Below are positions 43,034 through 52,324 of a stretch of DNA of 64,000 nucleotides, one piece after another. Positions within the stretch are counted from its first letter, which is position 1, and each line of letters opens with the position of its first letter. Under the pieces are notes generated by a model. The model ran no database searches and was not told the DNA's origin. It worked only from the letters and a program-made list of their open reading frames with translations. Source of the stretch: Desulfatitalea sp. BRH_c12 (lineage in GTDB: Bacteria; Desulfobacterota; Desulfobacteria; Desulfobacterales; Desulfosarcinaceae); assembly GCA_000961655.1 (NCBI GenBank), contig LADR01000008.1, positions 358,501 to 422,500 of the forward strand. Reading direction: 5' to 3'. The translations under genes were made by a program, and so were the position numbers.

Positions 43034-43480
43034 ATGAAAAGTGGTTTAAGAGTAATTGGTATTTTGGCTTTGATCGTTTTGATGGCGATGGCGTGCTCGA
43101 AAAAGAACGATGAGCAGGCGCAATCTTCGGAACAAGAGACGCAAATTCAGCAGCCGGCCGATACCGCAGCCGCACAACAAGAAGAGGAACAGGCCGTTCA
43201 GCCCCAGGAAGAACAGGCCCCGACCTTGTTGCAGGATGACACCGCGGAAGGGAATCAAGAGGATGCGCAGGACGATCAAGTTGCCGCAGGTACAGAAGAA
43301 ATCATCGGTACGGTGGTAAAGACCGATGACGGCGTCGCAATTTTCAGCGATTCCGGCAATTACAGCGTTACCGGGCAGGATCTTACGGATCTGGTCGGCA
43401 AAAATGTCAAAGTGACCGGCATGATCGAAGAGGGTGAAAAACCCACGATCAGTATTACCTCTCTGTCAGTGATCGAATAA
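43034..43480 (+). CDS. Lipoprotein with Gln/Glu-rich linker and small beta domain
   Basis: A 148-residue secreted protein. The N-terminus is a type II signal peptide with lipobox LMAMAC (Cys21), so it should be lipidated; the residues after Cys (SKKN) do not force inner-membrane retention. Residues 25-85 are low-complexity, rich in Gln, Glu, Ala and Asp. The C-terminal 60 residues (EEIIGTVVKTDDGVAIFSDS, then GKNVKVTGMIEEGEKPTISI) look like an OB-fold-type barrel seen in other envelope proteins. Function unknown. GAGGAGG precedes the ATG. It is transcribed from the sigma-54 promoter upstream and ends at a strong terminator. Confidence 0.8.
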   Translation: MKSGLRVIGILALIVLMAMACSKKNDEQAQSSEQETQIQQPADTAAAQQEEEQAVQPQEEQAPTLLQDDTAEGNQEDAQDDQVAAGTEEIIGTVVKTDDGVAIFSDSGNYSVTGQDLTDLVGKNVKVTGMIEEGEKPTISITSLSVIE

Positions 43481-43507
43481 CCGCGCACCCATAGCGGTTC
43501 GTTTACA

Positions 43508-43537
43508 AGGCACCCGGACTACGGGTGCCTTTTTTTG
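43508..43537 (+). terminator. Rho-independent terminator of the lipoprotein gene
   Basis: AGGCACCCG/CGGGTGCCT stem (9 bp, 5-nt loop) followed by seven T, 28 bp past the stop. Confidence 0.93.
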
Positions 43538-43838
43538 TGCCGAAAGAAAATTCCGGCCATTGCCGGAAGCTGTGCAAGGTTTCCATTTCCCTGAAAAACG
43601 CGATGCGCTCTTTTTCGGATCTGCCCATTGACCGGACGTCCTTCATCGAATAAAGACTCTTGGCGTGAAAGTCTCCTTTTCGGTATACAGAATCCGATCG
43701 GGGCGGCCTGCCGAACAGCGCTGTTGGCAAATCGCCGCCCGAAACCAGCGAGGCCGAGAGTGATTGTGTTTACAATGCGGAAACGTTTCCGCTGACGCAT
43801 CATCTATTAAAGACCAGGACATTCAAACGGGAGGGGAA
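43538..43838. other. Intergenic region with operator-like palindrome, upstream of acyl-CoA dehydrogenase
   Basis: About 300 bp. A minus-strand frame (43503-43730) has fair codon use but runs through the terminator and lacks a ribosome-binding site; it is not accepted. The palindrome at 43777-43792 is listed separately. No clear sigma-70 pair was found. Confidence 0.35.
43777..43792. promoter_or_regulatory. 16-bp perfect palindrome, candidate operator
   Basis: GCGGAAACGTTTCCGC is a perfect inverted repeat with a central CG, the style of LacI/GalR- or TetR-family operators. It is 46 bp upstream of the acyl-CoA dehydrogenase start, where a repressor could block transcription. Confidence 0.5.
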
Positions 43839-45620
43839 ATGGGACATTTCAAGATCAATGCCAAGGATGTGATGTTTATCCTGAAAGAACAGCTGCATTA
43901 CGGTACTTTATGCGATTTAGATCGATACAAGGATCAGAACGAACGTACATTCGATATGCTGGTCAAAGAAGCCATCGAGTTTGCCAAGGGTGTTGTTGAT
44001 CCATTGAATGAACCTGGCGAGAAGGTGGGGCTGCGTTTTGAAAACAACCAGGTTATCTGCCCACCGGGCTACCGTGCGGCTTTCAAACAGTATGGTGAGG
44101 ATGGCTGGACGGCAGCCGTACGCGACCTGGAATACGGTGGCCAGGGCTTTCCCAACATGATGCGCATCGTCATCAATGATTTCATGTACGGCGCCTGCCA
44201 GTCTTTCAATATGGCCCCCAGCTTGACCCACGGCGCGGCCCATCTGATTGAGAGCTTTGGGACGCTCGACCTCAAGGAGACCTATGTGCCGAAAATGTTC
44301 GATGGCACCTGGGCCGGCACGATGTGTCTGACCGAACCCAATGCCGGATCCAATCTGGCGGCATTGGAAACCACCGCTTATCCCGAAGGTGACCACTACA
44401 AAATCAAAGGCTCCAAAATTTTTATTTCTTGGGGCGAGCACGATCTGACCGACAACATTATCCACCTGGTGTTGGCGCGTATCGACGGCGAACCGGAAGG
44501 TGTGCGGGGTATTTCGCTCTTTGTCGTACCGAAAGTGCAGGTTAACGCAGACGGCAGCCTGGGGGCCCCGAACGATGTGGTCTGCACGGGTATCGAGGAG
44601 AAACTGGGCCTGCACGCCTCGCCGACCGCCGCGCTCAGTTTCGGCGCCAAGGACGGCTGTATCGGCTATTTATGTGGTGAAAAGAACAAGGGTCTGGCCC
44701 ACATGTTCCAGATGATGAATGCCGCCCGTATCAATACCGGCGTCAGCGGTATGGCTATGGCCAGCACCGCCTATCTGAATGCCTTGGCTTACGTCAAGGA
44801 ACGGGTCCAGGGCAGGGATGTGGCCGCTCGTCAGAAGGGGGAAGTCAAAATCATCAACCACCCGGATGTGCGCCGCATGCTGTTGTCGATGAAAGCCATG
44901 GTGGACGGCATGCGTTCGATGATCTATACAGGTGCTTTCTGGTCCGATCTGGCCCTGGAAATGCCAGATGGCGACAAGAAGCAGTACTATCAGGATCTTG
45001 TCGATTTCCTGACGCCGATCATCAAGGCGTATTGTTCGGACATCGGATTCCGCGTTTGTGAAACCGCCATGCAGTGCCTGGGCGGCTATGGCTACTGCAA
45101 GGATTATCCGCTGGAGCAGTATCTGCGCGACGCCAAAATCATGTCCCTGTATGAAGGTACCAACGGCATCCAGTCGATGGATCTGATGGGACGCAAAATG
45201 AGCATGCGCGAGGGCGCCTGCCTGAACGCCTTCAAAAACGAGATTATCGGGTTCTGCGAGGCTCACCGTGAGCATCCGGAACTGGGCGGTCGCGTGCAGG
45301 CGCTGGAAAAAGTGGTCGCGCGGCTCTTTGAAGTGGCCGCTGTAATGCGCGAACGGATGGACAGCGATCCGCTGCAGTGGGCCTCGTACACCTATCCCGC
45401 GCTGATCGCGTTCGGGGACGTGATCATGAGCTGGCGCCTGCTGGACATGGCGGTCATCGCCTCGGCCAACTTGAAAAAGAAAGCTTCGGATTTCTACCAG
45501 GGCAAGGTGTATCAAGCCACTTTCTTTGTGGACGTGACTTTGCCGCAGACCCTATCGGCCATCGACACTTGTTTGCGGCCGGGCAGGGAAATCGTGGAAA
45601 TACCCGAAGCCGCGTTTTGA
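43839..45620 (+). CDS. Acyl-CoA dehydrogenase, long (about 600-residue) type
   Basis: A 593-residue FAD enzyme that makes the trans-2 double bond of an acyl-CoA. GGGAGGGG before the ATG at 43839 sets the start; the track upstream to 43764 is not used. Residues 1-430 form the classical three-part dehydrogenase: the FAD segment MCLTEPNAGSNLAALETTA and WGEHDLTDNIIHLVLARI, and LYEGTNGIQSMDLMGRK, whose Glu is the likely catalytic base. About 450-593 is the extra C-terminal helical domain found in the DmdC/AcdA-type long dehydrogenases. Electrons would go to ETF. In deltaproteobacteria these enzymes serve fatty- or aromatic-acid oxidation; the substrate is not deducible. It is a single gene with its own terminator. 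Confidence 0.9.
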   Translation: MGHFKINAKDVMFILKEQLHYGTLCDLDRYKDQNERTFDMLVKEAIEFAKGVVDPLNEPGEKVGLRFENNQVICPPGYRAAFKQYGEDGWTAAVRDLEYGGQGFPNMMRIVINDFMYGACQSFNMAPSLTHGAAHLIESFGTLDLKETYVPKMFDGTWAGTMCLTEPNAGSNLAALETTAYPEGDHYKIKGSKIFISWGEHDLTDNIIHLVLARIDGEPEGVRGISLFVVPKVQVNADGSLGAPNDVVCTGIEEKLGLHASPTAALSFGAKDGCIGYLCGEKNKGLAHMFQMMNAARINTGVSGMAMASTAYLNALAYVKERVQGRDVAARQKGEVKIINHPDVRRMLLSMKAMVDGMRSMIYTGAFWSDLALEMPDGDKKQYYQDLVDFLTPIIKAYCSDIGFRVCETAMQCLGGYGYCKDYPLEQYLRDAKIMSLYEGTNGIQSMDLMGRKMSMREGACLNAFKNEIIGFCEAHREHPELGGRVQALEKVVARLFEVAAVMRERMDSDPLQWASYTYPALIAFGDVIMSWRLLDMAVIASANLKKKASDFYQGKVYQATFFVDVTLPQTLSAIDTCLRPGREIVEIPEAAF

Positions 45621-45650
45621 TTCCGGCCCGACCCGGATACATGGTCGGGG

Positions 45651-45674
45651 GAATTGCTCTCCCGACCATTTTTT
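45651..45674 (+). terminator. Rho-independent terminator of the acyl-CoA dehydrogenase gene
   Basis: ATGGTCGGG/CCCGACCAT stem (9 bp) followed by TTTTTT, 31 bp after the stop. Confidence 0.9.
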
Positions 45675-45713
45675 GTATGAGTCGGTTATCCAAGTGGGAT
45701 TAGGGGTATCGCA

Positions 45714-46658
45714 GTGACACCGATGGCTGAACGGATTTTCAAGAAACCGAAATCACTTCCTCCGGGGGCGACGATCGGTGTGGTCGCACCGGCCAGTCCT
45801 TTCAAACGTGAAGATTTGGAACAGGGGCTTTCGATCCTGAAAGCCAGAGGGTATGCCATCCATTTGGCGGACGGCCTGTTCGAAACGCAAGGGTATCTGG
45901 CGGGCGATGATTGCCTGCGCGCCGAGCAGTTGCACACCACGTTTTGCGATCCGCGGGTGGATGCCATCCTGTGTGCGCGTGGCGGTTTTGGCTCACTGCG
46001 CCTGCTCTCGTTGCTCGACTACGAGCTGATTGGCGCTCACCCCAAACCCTTCATCGGGTTCAGCGATATCTCGGCCCTTCATCAGGCCTTTCTCATTAAA
46101 GCCGGGCTGGTCACGTTTCATGGCCCCATGGTCTGCACATTGGCCCGCGGCGATGCGGTCACCCAAACTTCCCTGTGGCAAGCGGTCGGTCAAAATCAGC
46201 CGGTGCAAGTGTCTGTCCGAGACCAGCACCACCGCATGGTCATGCCCGGCAAGGCTCAGGGATTGTTTGTAGGCGGCAATCTGGCGACCTTGTGCCACCT
46301 GCTTGGCACACGTTATGCAGCAAGCTATGAAAACTGCATCCTGTTCATTGAAGAGACAGGCGAGGCGCCTTATCGCATCGATCGTATGCTGATGCAAATG
46401 AAGTTGGCCGGCTGTTTAGATGGGGTCTGTGGACTGGTGCTGGGCTCTTTTACAAATTGCGGAGAAGAAGGCGATGTGGAGCGCCTGGTGCGACAACTCT
46501 TTGACGCTCGCCCAATTCCTGTCATGGCAGGGGTGAGTGCCGGCCACTGCGATCGCAATGTGACATTGCCAATGGGCATTCAGGCATATCTGGATGCGGA
46601 TCGCGGCGAATTGCGTTTTCTGGAAAACGCCACGCTCTCAAACGCGCCAACGTGCTAA
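45714..46658 (+). CDS. LD-carboxypeptidase (S66 family)
   Basis: A 314-residue cytoplasmic serine peptidase that removes the terminal D-Ala from muropeptides during peptidoglycan recycling. GTG start at 45714 with AGGGG 7 bp upstream; ATG 45723 is an alternative. Landmarks: GATIGVVAPASP at the N-terminus, DPRVDAILCARGGFGSLR, and IGFSDISAL with nucleophile Ser117. Glu and His of the triad lie in LFIEETGEAPYRIDRML and SAGHCDRNVTLPMG. Its length is normal. It sits 16 bp upstream of a serine hydrolase gene, a common pairing. Confidence 0.9.
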   Translation: MTPMAERIFKKPKSLPPGATIGVVAPASPFKREDLEQGLSILKARGYAIHLADGLFETQGYLAGDDCLRAEQLHTTFCDPRVDAILCARGGFGSLRLLSLLDYELIGAHPKPFIGFSDISALHQAFLIKAGLVTFHGPMVCTLARGDAVTQTSLWQAVGQNQPVQVSVRDQHHRMVMPGKAQGLFVGGNLATLCHLLGTRYAASYENCILFIEETGEAPYRIDRMLMQMKLAGCLDGVCGLVLGSFTNCGEEGDVERLVRQLFDARPIPVMAGVSAGHCDRNVTLPMGIQAYLDADRGELRFLENATLSNAPTC

Positions 46659-46673
46659 CGGGCCAATAGCCAC

Positions 46674-47756
46674 ATGAAAATCGATTTCAGCGCGGCCGAT
46701 CATCTGATGCGACGGGCAGTAGCCAGCCGCGTTTTTCCCGGAGCGGTTCTGCTGGTGGCCTGCAAGGGCACGGTTGTGCTGCATCAGGCTTACGGCATGG
46801 CCGATCTTTTTACTGCTCGGCCCATGACACGCGAGACTGTGTTCGACTTGGCTTCTTTGACCAAACCGCTCGCGACGACCCTGGCGACCATGATGCTGGT
46901 GCAGCAAGGGCGCCTGGATCTGGACAGGCCCGCGTGTGACTACTGGGCCCCTATCAAGGGCCAGGGTAGGGAACGCATTACCGTGCGCCATCTGCTGAGT
47001 CATCGTTCCGGCTTGCCGGCCTGGCGGCCATACCACCTGTTATTTAGAAATCTTTCGCCCGAAACTTGCCAGCGCCGCTTCCAAGAGGCGATCAGCGCTG
47101 AAAGCTTATCGGCGGCACCAGGCGAACGGTCCGAATATAGCGATGTGGGGTTTTGGGTGTTGCAGTGGATTGTCGAGCAGGTGGCGCAACTTCCGATGGA
47201 TCGTTTGGTGGAAGACGCCATTTACGGGCCACTATCTGTCCGGCCCCTTTTTTTTAACCGGGCGGGTCGCCAAGCACCGTTTCCTTATGCGGCCACCGAA
47301 CTGTGTCCGCTACGGGGCCGATTGCTGATCGGTGAGGTGCACGACGACAATGCCCATGCCCTTGGCGGAGTCGCCGGTCACGCAGGCCTTTTTGGAAATG
47401 CCGCTGCCGTGGGGACCCTGTTGCAGGAATTGCTCTTGGCAGCGGGAGGGCAATTGGCGCATCCCCTGTTTGACCGCGATTGTCTAAGGGGCTTTTTCGA
47501 GCGGCAGGCGAATAGCCGCTGGTGTCTGGGTTTTGATACGCCGGCAGAAAGCGGGTCAAGCGCCGGTCACTCTTTCGAAGCCGGCAGCGTGGGCCATCTT
47601 GGGTATACGGGCACTTCTTTCTGGATGGACCGCGTCCGGGAGACCATCGTGATCCTGTTGTCCAACCGTGTGCATCCATGCCGTTACAACATCGCCATCA
47701 AGGCTTTTCGCCCGCATCTGCACGATGCGGTCATGACCGCCCTGTTCACGGCCTGA
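46674..47756 (+). CDS. Beta-lactamase-fold serine hydrolase (class C/AmpC-like family)
   Basis: A 360-residue serine hydrolase. SxxK motif Ser61-Leu-Thr-Lys64 in FDLASLTKPLA, YxN-type motif as Tyr153-Ser-Asp155 (Asp in place of Asn), and a KTG-equivalent HLGYTGT near 310. This family includes AmpC beta-lactamases, D-amino-acid peptidases and esterases; the Asp in the second motif and cytoplasmic location (no signal peptide) favour a peptidase or esterase over antibiotic resistance. With the LD-carboxypeptidase 16 bp upstream, a peptidoglycan-fragment recycling role is likely. It ends about 210 bp before mreB. Confidence 0.85.
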   Translation: MKIDFSAADHLMRRAVASRVFPGAVLLVACKGTVVLHQAYGMADLFTARPMTRETVFDLASLTKPLATTLATMMLVQQGRLDLDRPACDYWAPIKGQGRERITVRHLLSHRSGLPAWRPYHLLFRNLSPETCQRRFQEAISAESLSAAPGERSEYSDVGFWVLQWIVEQVAQLPMDRLVEDAIYGPLSVRPLFFNRAGRQAPFPYAATELCPLRGRLLIGEVHDDNAHALGGVAGHAGLFGNAAAVGTLLQELLLAAGGQLAHPLFDRDCLRGFFERQANSRWCLGFDTPAESGSSAGHSFEAGSVGHLGYTGTSFWMDRVRETIVILLSNRVHPCRYNIAIKAFRPHLHDAVMTALFTA

Positions 47757-47870
47757 TACATGGCGTAAAATCCGTGGTGCGTGACCATTCGGAAGGTGGA
47801 AAACGAGTAGGAGAACAGACCATTTTTACCGCAATTTCCGTAATTTATTCTTGAAAATAGCCCCTGTTTC

Positions 47871-47928
47871 TGGTAGCGCAAATGGCAGCTTTCGATCTCA
47901 TCAGTTGCCACTGATGTCCTGGCTACCA
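47871..47928 (+). promoter_or_regulatory. Nested inverted repeats in the mreB leader
   Basis: TGGTAGC (47871-47877) pairs with GCTACCA (47922-47928), and inside it TGGCA pairs with TGCCA; alternatively ATCAGT-TGCC-ACTGAT (47900-47915) forms a local hairpin. The structures are mutually exclusive in part. It lies 40 bp before mreB. A chance arrangement is possible. Confidence 0.35.
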
Positions 47929-47964
47929 AAGCGATTGAAATCAACATCCATATGATAGGAATAG

Positions 47965-49008
<1,044 letters not shown>

Positions 49009-49013
49009 ACTCG

Positions 49014-49841
49014 ATGTTCTCAAAACGAATGGCGTTGGTCATAGGCTTGATTATACTGATCACGCTCAGTATCCTGACTTTGTCGTTGAGCAGTCGCCAA
49101 CCGAAACCGGCCTTTGGTCCAGGACGTTTCGCCATTGCGATCGTTGCCCCGTTTCAACGTCTGATCAGCCATGTCAATGGAATATTGAGTGGTGTCTGGG
49201 GTCACTATTTTTTCTTGGTTTCAGTGGCCAAGGAAAATGATCGTCTGCTTGAGCAGATGGCGCAGGCCGATACCCTCCATTATCAGAATCAAGAATTGCT
49301 CCAGGAAAACGAACGGCTGCGCCAACTGCTCTCTCTGGGACGCGAAATTCACAAACCGGTAGTGGCGGCGCGCGTGGTCGGCAAGGATCCGTCGCCCTGG
49401 TTTCAGACGATCCTGGTAGATAAAGGTGTTGAAGACGGTGTCCACATCGGGTCTCCGGTAATCGATCCCAAAGGTATTGTCGGCTTGGTGGTCGAAGTCA
49501 CCGACAACTATGCCAAAGTGATGTTGATCACCGACCCCAATAGCGCCGTCGATGCAATCGATCAAAGAAGTCGGGCGCGCGGGATCATCAAAGGCGGCAC
49601 GTCCGGTTATTGTGTCCTGAATTACGTATTGCGCAATATCGATCTGGATAAGGGCGATACGCTCATTTCCTCCGGAATGGACGGCGTTTTTCCCAAGGGA
49701 GTGCCCATCGGGAAAATCGAGGAGATCACCCGTAAAGAGGTCAGTATTTTTCAGGAAGTTACCGTGACGCCCTTTGTGGATTTTGAACGCTTGGAAGAAG
49801 TCCTCATCGTACCTTTGCAAGAATCCGTCGACCCGCTATGA
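49014..49841 (+). CDS. mreC: Rod-shape protein MreC
   Basis: A 275-residue protein with one N-terminal membrane helix (about 8-28), a periplasmic coiled-coil (about 65-105; ENDRLLEQMAQADTLHYQNQ) and a beta-domain (110-275) with VDKGVEDGVHIGSPVIDPKG and SSGMDGVFPKGVPIG. It links MreB to the PBP2-RodA synthase. It begins 5 bp past the mreB stop and its own stop overlaps mreD. Confidence 0.95.
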   Translation: MFSKRMALVIGLIILITLSILTLSLSSRQPKPAFGPGRFAIAIVAPFQRLISHVNGILSGVWGHYFFLVSVAKENDRLLEQMAQADTLHYQNQELLQENERLRQLLSLGREIHKPVVAARVVGKDPSPWFQTILVDKGVEDGVHIGSPVIDPKGIVGLVVEVTDNYAKVMLITDPNSAVDAIDQRSRARGIIKGGTSGYCVLNYVLRNIDLDKGDTLISSGMDGVFPKGVPIGKIEEITRKEVSIFQEVTVTPFVDFERLEEVLIVPLQESVDPL

Positions 49842-50350
49842 CCGTTTTATTCTATATCCTCACATCCCTGTGTTTGGTGATCATCAAGACCACCTTGATT
49901 CCTCAGTTGCCGATGTTCGAAAAATTCTATGACCTGCTGATTCCAATCATCATTTATCTCAGCTTTTTCAGACGCAAGCGCGAGGGGATCCCGGTCGTGC
50001 TTTTTTTGGGTTTCATGATGGACAGCTTGTGTGGCGGGCCAATGGGCCTCTACATACTGATTTACGCCTGGCTGTACATTGGAATGCACGCCGTGTCTCA
50101 ATTTTTGCACACAGGCAGTGTTGTGATGTTGACAGTGGCGGTCGCGTTCGGGGTCGTTTTTGAAATCTCCATCCTTTTGGGGTACATGGCTTTCATCGCA
50201 CCGCGCGCCAGTATCCCGGTGGATGCGGGCAAAACCATCTTGCTGCAGATCATGTGGGCGCTGATTACCGGTCCGTTTATCTTGATCATCATCGCCTGGG
50301 CACAGAAACATCTCGATAGCTGGCGTACGCGGATTTTTGCTGATCTCTGA
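49838..50350 (+). CDS. mreD: Rod-shape protein MreD
   Basis: A 170-residue membrane protein with five hydrophobic segments, including VLFYILTSLCLVIIKTTL, FYDLLIPIIIYLSFFRRK and LFLGFMMDSLCGGPMGLYIL. ATGA overlap with mreC. MreD is a poorly conserved partner of the elongasome; identity rests mainly on position and topology. Confidence 0.9.
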   Translation: MTVLFYILTSLCLVIIKTTLIPQLPMFEKFYDLLIPIIIYLSFFRRKREGIPVVLFLGFMMDSLCGGPMGLYILIYAWLYIGMHAVSQFLHTGSVVMLTVAVAFGVVFEISILLGYMAFIAPRASIPVDAGKTILLQIMWALITGPFILIIIAWAQKHLDSWRTRIFADL

Positions 50351-50425
50351 TTGCCTGTGCCCGGGTCGGAGTAGCTGCATAGCGGATTTTCATGCCGAAA
50401 TTCAAGCGAACAACGAACGAGCCCC

Positions 50426-52324
50426 ATGCCTAACTATTTTGAAAATGTTGATAGCGAATGGTTCAGCCAGCGTCTCACCCGAGTGTTGATCGTCGTGTTG
50501 TTGGCTTTTGCCGCGTTGACCGCTCGGCTGATTTACCTGCAAGTCATAGCGGGTAAGGATTTTCGGAAACAGTCCCAGATCAACAGCATACGCCTTCAAG
50601 ATGTCGATGCACCGCGTGGGCTGATACTGGACCGCAACATGAATGCGCTGGTCGATAACCGGCCTTCCTTCGATCTGTATATTACGCTGAAGGATGCCAA
50701 ACCGCTCGAACAGACCTTGCAAAAGTTGGCGGCGCTGCTTCAGGAACCGCCCGACCCGATGGCCGCCCGCATCAACAACAGCAAAAAGCGCGGGATATAT
50801 GCGCCTATCCTGATAAAGCCGGACATCAGCCGCGATTCGCTGGCCGCCGTGGAAGTCCACAGATTCGCTTTGCCCGGTGTCGAGGTGCATGTGACACCTC
50901 GCCGTCACTATATATACGAAAATCATGCCGCCCATCTGCTGGGGTACATGGGCGAAATTAATACCGCCGAGTTGCAGAGCAAAACCTACGAAGACTGCAA
51001 AAGCGGTGACGTCATTGGAAAATTCGGCACTGAAAAAGCCTTTGAGAGTGCTCTGCGGGGTAAGCGCGGCGGACGGCAAGTGCAGGTAAATGCCGCCGGC
51101 CAGGTGGAGCGTGTTCTCAGTGTCGTGGACGCCCGGCGCGGCCATGACCTCGTTTTGACCCTCGATCATCCGTTGCAGAAAAAGACCGAAGAGATGCTGG
51201 CGGGCCACGCCGGCGCGGCCGTCGCTCTCGAACCGGATACGGGTCGCGTGTTGGCCCTGGTCAGCAGCCCGGCTTTCGATCCCAACCAGTTTGTATCCGG
51301 GATTTCTCACGATAACTGGAACGCGTTGATCAACAATCCGTTTCGGCCTTTGGAAAACAAAGCAGTGCAGGCCGAATACCCGCCGGCTTCGACCTACAAA
51401 ATCGTGACCGCCATTGCCGGTTTGGAAGAGAAGGTGATCGACGCTAAAACCACCTATTATTGCCCCGGATATTATACTTTTGCCAAACGCTCTTATCGTT
51501 GCTGGAAAAGGGGTGGGCACGGGGAAGTCGACGTGGTCAAAGCGCTGTCCCAATCGTGTGATGTCTATTTTTATAAGGTCGGCGAATCCTTGGGCGTCGA
51601 CCGATTAGCCAAGTACGCCCATGCGCTGGGATTGGGAAGTCCCACCCAGATCGGCCTTGACCGTGAATCCAGAGGATTGATTCCCACAGCTGCCTGGAAG
51701 CTGAAACGCTATGGGGTACCCTGGCAAAAGGGCGAAACGTTGTCGATCGCTATCGGGCAGGGGTTTGATTTGGTTACGCCCTTGCAGATGGCGGTTCTGA
51801 TGGCGGCGATCGGAAACGGCGGAACGCGGTATAAGCCTTACCTGGTTGAAAAAGCCCTCGACAACGACGGGAACACCACTTTTCAGGCCTACCCTGAAGC
51901 AGTGGCCACATTGGAGCTGCAACCGGAAACGGCGGCCCTGGTCAAAAAAGGGCTTTGGGACGTGGTCAACTATCCCCGGGGAACTGCCTATCAGGCGCGC
52001 AGCACAGAAATTTTTTATTCCGGAAAAACCGGCACGGCCCAGGTGGTCGGCAGGGGGGATGACAACGCGCCAAACAAATTGGCGCCCAAGGATCATGCCT
52101 GGTTTGTCGCCTATGCACCTTCGGAGAACCCCAAGATTGCGATTGCCATCATTGTCGAGCATGGCGAACACGGTTCATCCGCCGCAGCGCCGATCGCCGG
52201 TGAAATGATAAAAACGTATCTGGGCTTGGAAACACTTGTGCCATCGGCGCCGGACGCGGCCATCAAAGCGGATAACAGTGGCGGCGCCGTAACGCCCAGC
52301 AGAACCGCAGGAGAAAGCCAATGA
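50426..52324 (+). CDS. mrdA: Penicillin-binding protein 2 (transpeptidase of the elongasome)
   Basis: A 632-residue class B PBP. One membrane helix (about 20-42; RVLIVVLLAFAALTARLIYL), pedestal domain with RGLILDRNMNALVDNRPS, then the transpeptidase: SxxK Ser-Thr-Tyr-Lys in YPPASTYK, SxN SQSCDVYFYK, and KTG in YSGKTGTAQVVG. A CPGYYTFAKRSYRCWKR segment with two Cys between the first motifs is typical of Gram-negative PBP2, where they coordinate a metal. It works with RodA, whose gene overlaps it by ATGA. Target of mecillinam in other bacteria. The ribosome-binding site is weak. Confidence 0.95.
   Translation: MPNYFENVDSEWFSQRLTRVLIVVLLAFAALTARLIYLQVIAGKDFRKQSQINSIRLQDVDAPRGLILDRNMNALVDNRPSFDLYITLKDAKPLEQTLQKLAALLQEPPDPMAARINNSKKRGIYAPILIKPDISRDSLAAVEVHRFALPGVEVHVTPRRHYIYENHAAHLLGYMGEINTAELQSKTYEDCKSGDVIGKFGTEKAFESALRGKRGGRQVQVNAAGQVERVLSVVDARRGHDLVLTLDHPLQKKTEEMLAGHAGAAVALEPDTGRVLALVSSPAFDPNQFVSGISHDNWNALINNPFRPLENKAVQAEYPPASTYKIVTAIAGLEEKVIDAKTTYYCPGYYTFAKRSYRCWKRGGHGEVDVVKALSQSCDVYFYKVGESLGVDRLAKYAHALGLGSPTQIGLDRESRGLIPTAAWKLKRYGVPWQKGETLSIAIGQGFDLVTPLQMAVLMAAIGNGGTRYKPYLVEKALDNDGNTTFQAYPEAVATLELQPETAALVKKGLWDVVNYPRGTAYQARSTEIFYSGKTGTAQVVGRGDDNAPNKLAPKDHAWFVAYAPSENPKIAIAIIVEHGEHGSSAAAPIAGEMIKTYLGLETLVPSAPDAAIKADNSGGAVTPSRTAGESQ

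Noticed and set aside
43503..43730. 75-codon minus-strand frame between the lipoprotein and acyl-CoA dehydrogenase genes
   Set aside because: Its 3' part is the terminator hairpin of the opposite strand and no ribosome-binding site is present. Codon use is fair, so a decayed gene cannot be fully excluded.
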